Positions 39,701 to 46,659 of a stretch of DNA of 46,659 bases are shown here, piece after piece. This DNA comes from CAZXCK01 sp964639225 (GTDB taxonomy: Bacteria; Chloroflexota; Anaerolineae; Aggregatilineales; Phototrophicaceae): the NCBI GenBank assembly GCA_964639225.1, contig CAZXCK010000018.1, positions 1 to 46,659 on the forward strand. The letters run 5' to 3'. Made by a program: the position numbers and the translations under genes. The notes under the pieces are model-generated. The model worked only from the letters and a program-made list of their open reading frames with translations, ran no database searches and was not told the DNA's origin. Position 1 is the stretch's first letter. Each line of letters begins with the position of its first letter.

Positions 39701-42383
39701 CGACTGGCAGACACCCGGCGGCAGCGCCTTCAGTCCCAATCCGCTGGGCGCGCGTGGCGGGGTGGCCTTTGTCTTTCCGGGCGCGTTCAACACCTATCCG
39801 GGCGTGGGCCGCGACTGGCTGCATATGTTCCCGGAAGCCCTGGATTACGTCATCACACGCAGCTCCAACGTCGGCGACCAGATCGCCGAGACGCTGCTGT
39901 ATCCGCGTTATCTCAACGCGCCGGGCCGCGCCGATTTCCGCCCGCAGCGCGAGCGCCTTGCCAACGATCCCCTGGCCATGATGGAATCCGGCACCATGCT
40001 GGCCGTGCTGTATACGCACGTCATGCGCGAGGTGTTCGGCCTGAAGCCCAACATGGCTTTCGGTTACAGCCTGGGCGAGGGCAGCATGCTGTGGGCCATG
40101 GACGTCTGGCGCAACGGCGATCAGGCGCGTGCCTTTTTGCTGCGCTCGCTGCTGTTCCGGTCGCGTCTGTTCGGGCGCAAGGACGCCGTCCGCGAAGCCT
40201 GGGGACTGCCCGCCCAGGCCGGCGACGACTTCTGGGTGTCGCATGTGCTGTCGGCCTCGCCCGAAGCCGTCTACGAACACCTGTCACACGAGACGCGCGT
40301 CTACCTGACGCATATCAACACGCCCAGCGAGGTCGTCATCGCCGGTGATCCCACCGCCTGCGAGCGTGTCATCCAGCGCATCGGCTGCCCGTCGGTGCGA
40401 GCGCCGTTCGACACGGTCATCCACAACGAGGCGATTCTGTCGGAATACGACGCTTTCTATCATCTGCATCACTGGCCGGTGTATCACGTCAACGACAATG
40501 TGACGTTCTACTCCGCCGCCGACTACGAGCCGATCCGCCTGGACCAGGACCTGATCGCCCGCAGCATCGCCCGCGTTTCGTGCAAGCAGGTGAACTTCCC
40601 GCGCCTGATTCACCGCGCCTACCGCGACGGCGCGCGTGTGTTCATCGAGCTGGGGCCGGGCGTGACCTGTTCGCGCTGGATCAGCGACACGCTGCGCGCC
40701 GAAGGCCGCGAGCATCTGGCGGTGGCCGTCGATCATCTGCGCCGCGACGATCACACGGCGCTGCTCAAAACGCTGGCCCGTCTGGTGAGCCATCGCGTGC
40801 CGCTGGACCTGTCATCGCTCTACAGTGACGACACCGCCGCCGAGATCACCGGCAAAAACCTGATGCGCACCATCACCCTGGGCGGCGAGCCGGTGCGCGA
40901 CGTGATTCTGAGCGAGGAAAACCGGCGTCGTTTCGGCAGCGTGCGCTTGTCGAAGGTCGCCGCCAGTGGTGCGCGCCAGCAGACCAGCGCGCCAGTGGCG
41001 ACAGCGCCGCCGCCTGTCCGCGAAGAATCACCCGCGCCAGCAGAACGCCCCATCCGTGATGAGTACGCTACCCTGGACGATCACGCCGCCCGGTTAGAGC
41101 AGCGGCTGGCCGGTCTGCGCGATCTGGAAGCCAGCCTGCGCCAGCACGTGAGCGATCCGGGCAGCGCGCCGGTTCCGCCCGCGCCTGTACAACCCGCGCC
41201 GCCGACTCCGTCGGTGCAGGCTCCGGTGCCGCAGGTGCGTTATACACCCCGCCCCGCCGTCTTCGATACCGAGCGCATCGACCAGTTCGCGCGCAAATCG
41301 ATCAAGGCCTGTTTCGGCGAAGAATACGCCATCTACGACAACCGGCGCGCCCCGCGCATCCCCAACACCGACCTGATGCTGCTGTCGCGCATCGTCAAGG
41401 TGGACGCCGAACGGCTGGTCACCCGCACCGGCAGCAGCATGACCGCCGAGTACGACGTGCCGGTCAATGCGTGGTTCTACCGTGATAATCCGTATCCGTT
41501 CGCGCCCTATTCCATGCTGATGGAGATGGCGCTTCAGCCCTGCGGATTCTTATCCGCCTATATGGGGCCGACGCTCGACTTCCCGGAGATCGACTTCTAC
41601 TTCCGCAACCTGGACGGTCAGGCGTACCTGCGCCGCGACGTCGATCTGCGCGGGCGCACGCTGGTCAACCGCGTCGAGCTGGTGTCATCGACCATCCTGC
41701 AAGGGATCATCATCCAGAAGTACACCTTTGATATGCGCCTGGACGACGAGCCGTTCTATACGGGTAATTCGACCTTTGGCTACTTCACGCTGCAGGCGCT
41801 CTCCAGCCAGGCCGGCTTAGATATGGGCAAGCCGCCCGCCCGCTGGCACGAGGCCAACCCCAGCGCGCCGCTGACTCGCGTGCCGGGCAATCGCGGCGGG
41901 GCGCGCCCGCTACAACCGGGGACGTTTATGCGCCTGCCAGTGGACCAGCTCGCCTTCCTGGACGACGTGCAGATGAACGCCAGCGGTGGCCGCGAAGGCC
42001 AGGGTTACATCTGGGCCACGGCCAACGTGCATCCCAGCGACTGGTACTTCGCCTGCCACTTCCACGAAGACCCGGTCATGCCCGGCTCGCTGGGCTTAGA
42101 AACCGTGTCGCAGGCTATCCAGGCTTACGCGCTGGAAACCGGCCTGGGCGCGCAGTTCCACGCGCCGCGCTTCGGCCTCATCGAGGATCACGAGACAGTG
42201 TGGAAGTACCGGGGTCAGGTCCTCAGCGACAGCGCCAACGTCCACGTCGAGGTCCACATCACCCGCGTGGAGACGACCGCTGACGCGGTCCACATCTACG
42301 CGGACGCCAGCCTGTGGAAAGGCGCGTTGCGCATCTACGAGTTTAAGAACGTCGGCCTGCGCCTGCTCGAAGCGCGCACCTGA
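36750..42383 (+). CDS. pfaC: PfaC/PfaB-like fusion: KS-CLF-AT-DH-DH
   Basis: 1877 residues from ATG 36750 (overlap TGATG). KS1 about 10-435: D-A-A-C-A-S-S (Cys191), E-C-H-A-S-G-T (His325), N-N-G-H-L-L-T (His361), active. Second KS about 450-890 is a chain-length factor: the Cys place is Asp644 in L-S-S-G-D-N-G and the first His is Asn769. AT about 1010-1370: V-F-P-G-A-F-N, G-Y-S-L-G-E (Ser1107), of PfaB type. A Pro-rich linker, then two FabA-like hot dogs: the first lacks His (Asn1580 in R-D-N-P-Y-P-F), the second has F-A-C-H-F-H-E-D-P-V-M-P-G (His1770) and Glu1784. In marine Pfa systems the AT is a separate PfaB; here it is fused between CLF and DH. This protein probably sets chain length and double-bond placement. 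Confidence 0.95.
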   Translation: MTTNWTQEKIAIVGLSCLFPGANNPAEFWRNLINGVNGTSTATAAQFGADPATYYDPQRRTRDTTYSLRGGFVQSPPEIPPGLERAAGWSWVVARQALHDSGHLDRPEALARCGLILGDLSFPTQETHQLIAPIYDAALGPAIGELLGVDDLRLVREPSPNGPDHLPPSPAAVVADMLGLGAAHFCIDAACASSLYAVGLACAYLALGEADLMLAGAVSAADPLFVNMGFTHFGAYPDSAESRPLDTHSGGLVSGEGAGLVVLRRYSDAVRDGDRIHAVISGIGLANDGRGKHPLTPNPRGQIMAFQRAYQAGVDPSSVQYIECHASGTPLGDKTELQSMDEFFTSGPAPLIGSVKANNGHLLTVAGLASMLKVILSMEHGQIPATIGVENPLTSQRFGAQQIVRQNTPWTEPHKTAGVNAFGFGGVSAHLVLQNPAAAAQTSQPAPHTERARLAITGMDVQFGGCDGLDAFAQTLYDGQQHFGPLPPRRWKGLAGDGPEGAPEGAYIESFDIDFMRFKFPPKADDQPTPQHLLLLKVADKAVQDAQLAENSHVAVIVVLDTDLSLHQYRGRLDLSWQIDASLKQRGLHLEHEDRLDLEHVVKDAISPPAQVNQYTSYIGNIVSSRVSALWNFSGSAFTLSSGDNGVYKALEVAQMLLSDTDLDAVVIGAVDFAGSVEHTLTRQRQHPLNQGAATLSFDREANGWQIGEGAGALVLRRAADLNGQPAYAILESVALRPGIDQNAVAQAAEQALARAGISAQDVGCVEANASGIAPQDRAEVAGLNRIYRASADEPQTALGSVRANIGHTGAAAGIASLIKAALCVQRRFIPATPNWTAPKESPAWEGSAFYVPAESRTWFSQPGKARYAAVSGLSEDGTAAHVILSDDYQPAPAQPLSSDYLRRRDLRLFPVDADDADTLLHRLRQLETRVSNGQPLASLAAQTFAAYRSGRFAVVIVGDSHQTLLREIELALRGIPQAFESGDDWQTPGGSAFSPNPLGARGGVAFVFPGAFNTYPGVGRDWLHMFPEALDYVITRSSNVGDQIAETLLYPRYLNAPGRADFRPQRERLANDPLAMMESGTMLAVLYTHVMREVFGLKPNMAFGYSLGEGSMLWAMDVWRNGDQARAFLLRSLLFRSRLFGRKDAVREAWGLPAQAGDDFWVSHVLSASPEAVYEHLSHETRVYLTHINTPSEVVIAGDPTACERVIQRIGCPSVRAPFDTVIHNEAILSEYDAFYHLHHWPVYHVNDNVTFYSAADYEPIRLDQDLIARSIARVSCKQVNFPRLIHRAYRDGARVFIELGPGVTCSRWISDTLRAEGREHLAVAVDHLRRDDHTALLKTLARLVSHRVPLDLSSLYSDDTAAEITGKNLMRTITLGGEPVRDVILSEENRRRFGSVRLSKVAASGARQQTSAPVATAPPPVREESPAPAERPIRDEYATLDDHAARLEQRLAGLRDLEASLRQHVSDPGSAPVPPAPVQPAPPTPSVQAPVPQVRYTPRPAVFDTERIDQFARKSIKACFGEEYAIYDNRRAPRIPNTDLMLLSRIVKVDAERLVTRTGSSMTAEYDVPVNAWFYRDNPYPFAPYSMLMEMALQPCGFLSAYMGPTLDFPEIDFYFRNLDGQAYLRRDVDLRGRTLVNRVELVSSTILQGIIIQKYTFDMRLDDEPFYTGNSTFGYFTLQALSSQAGLDMGKPPARWHEANPSAPLTRVPGNRGGARPLQPGTFMRLPVDQLAFLDDVQMNASGGREGQGYIWATANVHPSDWYFACHFHEDPVMPGSLGLETVSQAIQAYALETGLGAQFHAPRFGLIEDHETVWKYRGQVLSDSANVHVEVHITRVETTADAVHIYADASLWKGALRIYEFKNVGLRLLEART

Positions 42384-42412
42384 ACCGGCGCACCAGCAGA
42401 TTGGACAAATCC

Positions 42413-44023
42413 ATGCCGAACCTGACTCACCCGAACAACACGTCAACGCGCCGCTGGGCCGGTGACCCGGCCAGCATCGCCTATGACGAGGCCGGTATCC
42501 GCGCCTGCCTCAACCAGTTCGACCAGCCCGTGTACGCCGTCAGCGATGGCACGCAGATCGGCCTGACGGTCGGCGGCCAGGAGAGCGCCAGCGGCTCGCA
42601 TATGCTGCTGGCGTCCGCGCTGCCGCTGCCGCCGCAGAATCTGGGTGCGGCCAGCTTCCGCGCCGATCATGGCGTAAAGTTGGCGTATTACGCTGGCGCC
42701 ATGGCGAACGCCATCGCCTCAGTCGATCTGGTGATCGCGCTGGGCCGGGCCGGTCTGCTGGGGTCATTCGGCGCGGCGGGCGTGGTCGGTCCGCGCCTGG
42801 AAACCGCCATCCAGCAGATTCAGGCCGCGCTGCCCAATGGCCCCTACGCCGTGAACCTCATCCACAGCCCCAGTGAAGAGGCGATGGAGCGCGACGCGGT
42901 GGCGCTGTTATTGCGTTATGGCGTGCGCACCGTCGAGGCGTCGGCCTTTCTTGACCTCACGCCGCATGTCGTCCATTACCGGGCGGCGGGCCTGCGCCGC
43001 GACGCGCAGGGCAACGTCGTCGCTGAGAATCGCGTCATCGCCAAAGTCTCGCGCCATGAGGTAGCCCGAAAGTTCATGGAACCCGCCCCGGACCGTCTGC
43101 TGCTGCCGCTGGTGCAGGCGGGACTCATCAGCGCCGAGCAGGCCGAACTGGCCAAACGGGTGCCGGTGGCCGATGACATCACCGTCGAGGCTGACTCCGG
43201 CGGCCACACCGACAACCGCCCGCTGGTGGTGATTCTGCCGTCCATCATCAGCCTGCGTGACGAAATCCAGGCGCAGCAGGGTTACGCGACACCGGTGCGG
43301 GTGGGCGCGGCGGGCGGCATCGGCACGGCGTCGGCGGCGCTGGCGGCCCTGATGATGGGCGCGGCCTATATCGTCACCGGGTCGGTGAACCAGGCCTGCG
43401 TCGAGGCGGGCGCGTCTGACCACACCAAGAAACTGCTGGGGCAGGCCGACATGGCCGACGTGATGATGGCACCATCCGCCGATATGTTCGAGATGGGCGT
43501 TAAGGTGCAGTTGCTCAAGCGCGGCACCATGTTCCCCATGCGCGCCCAGCGCCTGTACGAGCTGTACCGCGAGTACGAGTCGATTGAGGCCATCCCCGCC
43601 GACGAGCGCGACAAGCTGGAAAAACAAATCCTCAAGCGCCCGATGGACGATATCTGGAATGACACGGTCGCTTACTTCATGGAGCGTGACCCGGAGCAGA
43701 TCACGCGCGCGCAGGATAACCCGCGCCGCAAGATGGCGCTCATCTTCCGCTGGTATCTGGGTTTGTCGTCGCGCTGGTCCAACACCGGCGAGAAGGGCCG
43801 CGAACTCGATTATCAGATCTGGTGCGGTCCGGCGATGGGCGCGTTCAACGCCTGGGTGAAGGGGTCGTACCTGGAGCAGCCGGAAAACCGCCGCGTGGCC
43901 GATGTCGCCTATCACATGATGCACGGCGCGGCTTACCTCTACCGGGCGCAGATGCTCAGAACGCAGGGCATTACCATGACGCCCGCCTGCGAGAACTATC
44001 TGCCGCAGGCCGCGCTGGTCTAA
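42413..44023 (+). CDS. pfaD: PfaD-type enoyl reductase (FMN-dependent)
   Basis: 536 residues from ATG 42413; a TTG at 42401 would add four. The TIM-barrel nitronate-monooxygenase-like fold shows V-Y-A-V-S-D-G-T, G-L-L-G-S-F-G-A-A-G, Y-A-V-N-L-I-H-S-P, V-E-A-S-A-F-L-D-L-T and the FMN-phosphate segment R-V-G-A-A-G-G-I-G-T-A-S-A-A-L-A-A-L-M-M. The C-terminal part (M-M-A-P-S-A-D-M-F-E-M-G-V-K-V-Q) is specific to PfaD. It reduces trans-2-enoyl-ACP in trans for the synthase. 29 bases after the previous stop. Confidence 0.96.
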   Translation: MPNLTHPNNTSTRRWAGDPASIAYDEAGIRACLNQFDQPVYAVSDGTQIGLTVGGQESASGSHMLLASALPLPPQNLGAASFRADHGVKLAYYAGAMANAIASVDLVIALGRAGLLGSFGAAGVVGPRLETAIQQIQAALPNGPYAVNLIHSPSEEAMERDAVALLLRYGVRTVEASAFLDLTPHVVHYRAAGLRRDAQGNVVAENRVIAKVSRHEVARKFMEPAPDRLLLPLVQAGLISAEQAELAKRVPVADDITVEADSGGHTDNRPLVVILPSIISLRDEIQAQQGYATPVRVGAAGGIGTASAALAALMMGAAYIVTGSVNQACVEAGASDHTKKLLGQADMADVMMAPSADMFEMGVKVQLLKRGTMFPMRAQRLYELYREYESIEAIPADERDKLEKQILKRPMDDIWNDTVAYFMERDPEQITRAQDNPRRKMALIFRWYLGLSSRWSNTGEKGRELDYQIWCGPAMGAFNAWVKGSYLEQPENRRVADVAYHMMHGAAYLYRAQMLRTQGITMTPACENYLPQAALV

Positions 44024-44027
44024 CGCC

Positions 44028-44678
44028 GTGAGCGCGCGCCCGCTGCCGTTCACGCCGCCCGATTACAGCGGTCCGCCGGTCGATATCTGGCAGATTGACC
44101 TGGATCAGTCCGCCACTGAGGATTCGCTCTCACCAGAAGAGCGCCAGCGCGCCGAACGGCTGCGGCTGCCGCTGGTGCGGCGGCGTTTCGTGGCGGCACG
44201 GGTGGCGCTGCGCCGGGTTCTGAGCAGCTACACCGGCCTGGAACCGGGCGCGCTGCGCTTTGATTACGGCCCCACTGGCAAACCATCCCTGGCTGGCTTC
44301 GACTGGCCGCAGTTTAATTTATCGCACTGTGACGACCTAGCGCTGCTGGCAGTCAGCGCGCTGCCGGTGGGCGTGGATGTGGAGCGTGTGCGTCCGCTGG
44401 ACGCCCTGCCGCAGATGATGCAGATCGCCTGCTCGCCAGCGGAACGGCAGGCGCTGCGGGCGCTGCCGGAGTCGCGGCGGCTGCGGGCGTTCTTCTACAC
44501 ATGGACGCGCAAAGAGGCGCTCATGAAGGCGCACGGTGCTGGTTTTAAGCTGGCCCACGAACTGAGCCTGCCGGTCAGCGACGCGCCGCAGACGGTCCAC
44601 ACCGGCGGCTGGAGCGTGTATGACCTGCCGCTGCCCGGCGATCTGCTGGCGGCGGTGGCGGTCCAGGCAGGAATATAG
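44028..44678 (+). CDS. pfaE: Sfp-type 4'-phosphopantetheinyl transferase (PfaE role)
   Basis: 216 residues, GTG start at 44028, four bases after the pfaD stop. Motifs: F-N-L-S-H-C-D-D, G-V-D-V-E-R-V (metal ligands Asp, Glu) and F-Y-T-W-T-R-K-E-A-L-M-K-A (W-x-x-K-E-A). It attaches phosphopantetheine from CoA to the two ACP serines of the first protein. Length fits the Sfp class. Last gene of the operon; the K+ channel gene converges with only six bases between stops. Confidence 0.95.
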   Translation: MSARPLPFTPPDYSGPPVDIWQIDLDQSATEDSLSPEERQRAERLRLPLVRRRFVAARVALRRVLSSYTGLEPGALRFDYGPTGKPSLAGFDWPQFNLSHCDDLALLAVSALPVGVDVERVRPLDALPQMMQIACSPAERQALRALPESRRLRAFFYTWTRKEALMKAHGAGFKLAHELSLPVSDAPQTVHTGGWSVYDLPLPGDLLAAVAVQAGI

Positions 44679-44684
44679 GCCAGC

Positions 44685-45347
44685 TCACCTGCGCCCGAAG
44701 AAGTAACCACTCACCAGACCGGCCACCGTGCCCACCAGCCCAATGCCAAAAAACATCAGCAGCATGCCAACCAGCCGGCCCTCGGTGGTGACCGGGTAAA
44801 TATCGCCGTAGCCGACGGTCGTCGCGGTCACGACGGCCCACCACAGCGCATCGAAAAAGCGGTTTACATCGGGGTTAGGCTGCAACTCCACCGAGAAGAA
44901 AGCCACCGCGCCCGCCAGAATGACGACGCTGGTGATAGTCACAGTGTAGATGGTCATCGCGCTGTGATCTGTCGTCGTGCTGGCGATTTCGCCCATACGC
45001 CGCACGCGCGCCATCACCCGGACGACGCGCACCAGCCGCAACAACCGCAGCAGGCGAAACGAGCGGAAGATGCCAGCCGAGATGGGGATCGACGCCAGCA
45101 AATCGGGCCAGTTGCGCCGGAAGTGCCGCCAGCGATGCTCGGCCAGCCACAGCCCGGCCACAAAATCCGCCATAAAGATGAGCGAGATTATCAGGTCCGC
45201 CGCCCGGATGAGCGCCACCTCTTCCGCCATCAGATCGGCGCTTAACTCGAAGATGAGCAGCCCCACACTGACGAGCGCCAGCACGATGATGACGAAATCG
45301 GCCCACAGGTTTTCCTTCACGCGCCTGATCTGATCCTTAGCTGGCAT
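44685..45347 (-). CDS. Voltage-gated-like K+ channel
   Basis: 220 residues from ATG 45347; longer in-frame starts lack support. Topology is six transmembrane: S1 A-D-F-V-I-I-V-L-A-L-V-S-V, S2-S3, a strongly basic S4 (F-R-L-L-R-L-L-R-L-V-R-V-V-R-V-M-A-R), S5, the pore with selectivity filter T-A-T-T-V-G-Y-G-D-I-Y-P, and S6. Arg at every third S4 position indicates voltage sensing. It would act as a homotetramer in the cytoplasmic membrane. No regulatory C-terminal RCK domain. Confidence 0.92.
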   Translation of the reverse strand: MPAKDQIRRVKENLWADFVIIVLALVSVGLLIFELSADLMAEEVALIRAADLIISLIFMADFVAGLWLAEHRWRHFRRNWPDLLASIPISAGIFRSFRLLRLLRLVRVVRVMARVRRMGEIASTTTDHSAMTIYTVTITSVVILAGAVAFFSVELQPNPDVNRFFDALWWAVVTATTVGYGDIYPVTTEGRLVGMLLMFFGIGLVGTVAGLVSGYFFGRR

Positions 45348-45383
45348 GGTCCTGTCCTGAATGTTATGCGGTACAGCCCGGCA

Positions 45384-45392
45384 AAAATAGCA
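45384..45392 (-). promoter_or_regulatory. Extended -10 of the K+ channel gene
   Basis: Minus strand TGC-TATTTT, 37 bases before the ATG. Confidence 0.4.
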
Positions 45393-45453
45393 CGTCCGCG
45401 TGAAATACGCCATGCCTGCATCCACCCCCTTCCGGCGGTGACGCCGTGCGCGG

Positions 45454-45459
45454 TATAAT
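45454..45459 (+). promoter_or_regulatory. Consensus -10 six bases before an ATG (leaderless start)
   Basis: A perfect TATAAT ends six bases before ATG 45466, so transcription should begin at or within a base or two of the start codon. No ribosome site could fit. Confidence 0.55.
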
Positions 45460-45465
45460 TGATCT

Positions 45466-46590
45466 ATGCACATCGGACTGAACGCCCATCTGCTTTCCAG
45501 CCAGAAGAGCTATCGCGCTGCTGGCATCCATGGCTATATCTACCATTTACTGGCGAACCTGCGCGGGGCCGCGCCGGACGACTGGCGCTTGACGGCGCTG
45601 GTCAGCGCGGGCAATCCACACCGCTTCGACGGCGTCGAAATGCGCCCGGCGCGCTTCAGCACCGTGTCACCGCTGAGGCGCGTCGCCTGGGAACAGCTCG
45701 TCCAGCCCTGGGAGCTGGGCGCGTTCGACCTGTATCATGCGCTGGCGTTCGTGTCGCCGCTGGTGCTGCGCCGCCCCAGCGTGGTGACCGTCTACGACCT
45801 GAGCTTTGTCCACTACCCGCAGGTGTTATCGACCGTCCGGCGCTGGTATCTGCGGCTGTTCACCGGGTTAAGCTGCCGCCGCGCCCGCCGGGTGATCGCC
45901 ATATCGCACAGCACCGCGCGCGACGTTCAGCAGACGCTGGGCATCCCGGCGGATCGTATCGACGTGGCCGCCTGCGGGTACGATGCGGCGGCCTACCGTC
46001 CGCTGCCACACGCCGAGGTGGACGCCTTCCGCCGGGCGCAGAATCTGCCGGAGCGATTCTGGTTGTTCGTTGGCACGCTGGAGCCGCGCAAGAACCTCGT
46101 GACGCTGCTCGATGCCTATGCGCGCCTGCCACGCGCCGAACGTCTGCCCCTGGTTCTGGGCGGCGGACACGGGTGGCTGTACGACGACATCTTCGCGCGC
46201 ATCCAGCGGCATGGGCTGGCCGACGAGGTGCGCCTGCCGGGATTCATCCCTGCCGAAGATTTACCGCTCTGGTACAATAGCGCCAGTGCTTTTGTGTTTC
46301 CGTCGGTGTTTGAAGGGTTCGGCCTGCCGGTGTTAGAAGCGATGGCCTGCGGCACCCCGGTTATCGTCTCCGATGCGTCGTCGCTGCCTGAAGTCGCCGG
46401 GTCGGCGGGGATGTGCCTGCCGCCGCACGACATCGACGCCTGGACCGAGGGCCTGCGCCGCGCCGTCCACGACGACGCCTGGCGCGAACAGGCCGCCGCA
46501 CGCGGCATTGAGCAAGCCAGACGCTTCAACTGGGCCGAAACCGCCCGCCAGACCCTCGCCAGCTACCGCCGGGCGCTGGGGATGGCGTGA
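45466..46590 (+). CDS. GT4-family glycosyltransferase
   Basis: 374 residues, GT-B fold. N-terminal M-H-I-G-L-N-A-H-L-L, middle A-I-S-H-S-T-A-R-D-V, then F-W-L-F-V-G-T-L-E-P-R-K-N-L and the donor site S-V-F-E-G-F-G-L-P-V-L-E-A-M-A-C-G-T-P-V-I. The whole is close in layout to the enzyme at 9337 (both begin M-H-I-x-L-N and end R-F-N-W-x-x-T-A), suggesting paralogues. Probably works on a cell-envelope polysaccharide or glycolipid; donor unknown. Confidence 0.92.
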   Translation: MHIGLNAHLLSSQKSYRAAGIHGYIYHLLANLRGAAPDDWRLTALVSAGNPHRFDGVEMRPARFSTVSPLRRVAWEQLVQPWELGAFDLYHALAFVSPLVLRRPSVVTVYDLSFVHYPQVLSTVRRWYLRLFTGLSCRRARRVIAISHSTARDVQQTLGIPADRIDVAACGYDAAAYRPLPHAEVDAFRRAQNLPERFWLFVGTLEPRKNLVTLLDAYARLPRAERLPLVLGGGHGWLYDDIFARIQRHGLADEVRLPGFIPAEDLPLWYNSASAFVFPSVFEGFGLPVLEAMACGTPVIVSDASSLPEVAGSAGMCLPPHDIDAWTEGLRRAVHDDAWREQAAARGIEQARRFNWAETARQTLASYRRALGMA

Positions 46591-46614
46591 AGATAATGAG
46601 TCAATAAACCAATC

Positions 46615-46659
46615 ATGGTCGAACAACCTGTAAAAGCACCCGGACGGACTCGCCGCCGG
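46615..46659 (+). CDS. Possible start of a further gene (cut by window end)
   Basis: ATG 46615 opens 15 codons (M-V-E-Q-P-V-K-A-P-G-R-T-R-R-R) without stop to the window edge. A basic start would suit a membrane or cytosolic protein. Support is slight. Confidence 0.3.
   Translation, partial: MVEQPVKAPGRTRRR

Overview
The window is a 46.7 kb, GC-rich bacterial scaffold with one 100-N assembly gap (6063-6162). Gene content fits a member of the Chloroflexota (Anaerolineae-like), although no marker here proves it. The clues are a heliorhodopsin (a family typical of monoderm lineages), a Flp-type pilin, many secreted Ala/Pro-rich proteins, a primary sigma factor with long acidic N-terminus, and Chloroflexota-style conserved hypotheticals. 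Most lines of evidence below are protein motifs read by eye; no database search was run.

Layout. 1-9000: housekeeping and mixed genes (beta-propeller fragment, aldose-epimerase-fold protein, ferrochelatase hemH, ParB-like protein, surE, heliorhodopsin, a DCC thiol oxidoreductase cut by the gap, a small membrane protein, typA). 9000-19500: a glycosyltransferase with a membrane-anchored coiled-coil partner, a small GTPase, a dolichol-phosphate-mannose-synthase-like enzyme, an orphan 48-residue Flp pilin, the primary sigma factor, an alpha/beta hydrolase pair, a sulfurtransferase plus SufE pair, a zinc-ribbon protein and tRNA-Cys. Two copies of a hairpin-rich repeat lie at 9012-9182 and 19208-19402; the second has 18-bp terminal inverted repeats.

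20600-29600 looks like a respiratory or extracellular redox island. One strand carries LysR regulator > octaheme cytochrome c > four-cluster ferredoxin (NrfC-like) > NrfD-like quinone-interacting membrane protein. Divergent to it is an 11-heme secreted cytochrome whose frame is crossed by one TGA, followed directly by a hairpin that fits the bacterial SECIS rules, so it is a candidate selenoprotein. Then comes a secreted protein with six rhodanese domains. Inverted repeats between the divergent units look like regulator sites.

29915-44678 is a compact five-gene operon for a PUFA/secondary-lipid synthase (Pfa type). Its domain layout is unusual: KS-AT-ACP-ACP-psiKR | KR-DH | KS-CLF-AT-DH-DH | PfaD enoyl reductase | Sfp-type phosphopantetheinyl transferase. 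The ketoreductase is split between two genes and the PfaB-like acyltransferase is built into the PfaC-like protein. The operon carries every activity expected for iterative fatty-acid or polyketide synthesis, including ACP activation. The window closes with a K+ channel, a second GT4 glycosyltransferase that appears to be leaderless, and the start of a further gene.

A recurrent feature is an extended -10 element of the form TGC-TA(N)3T in front of about ten transcription units on both strands, probably the local primary-sigma promoter type.
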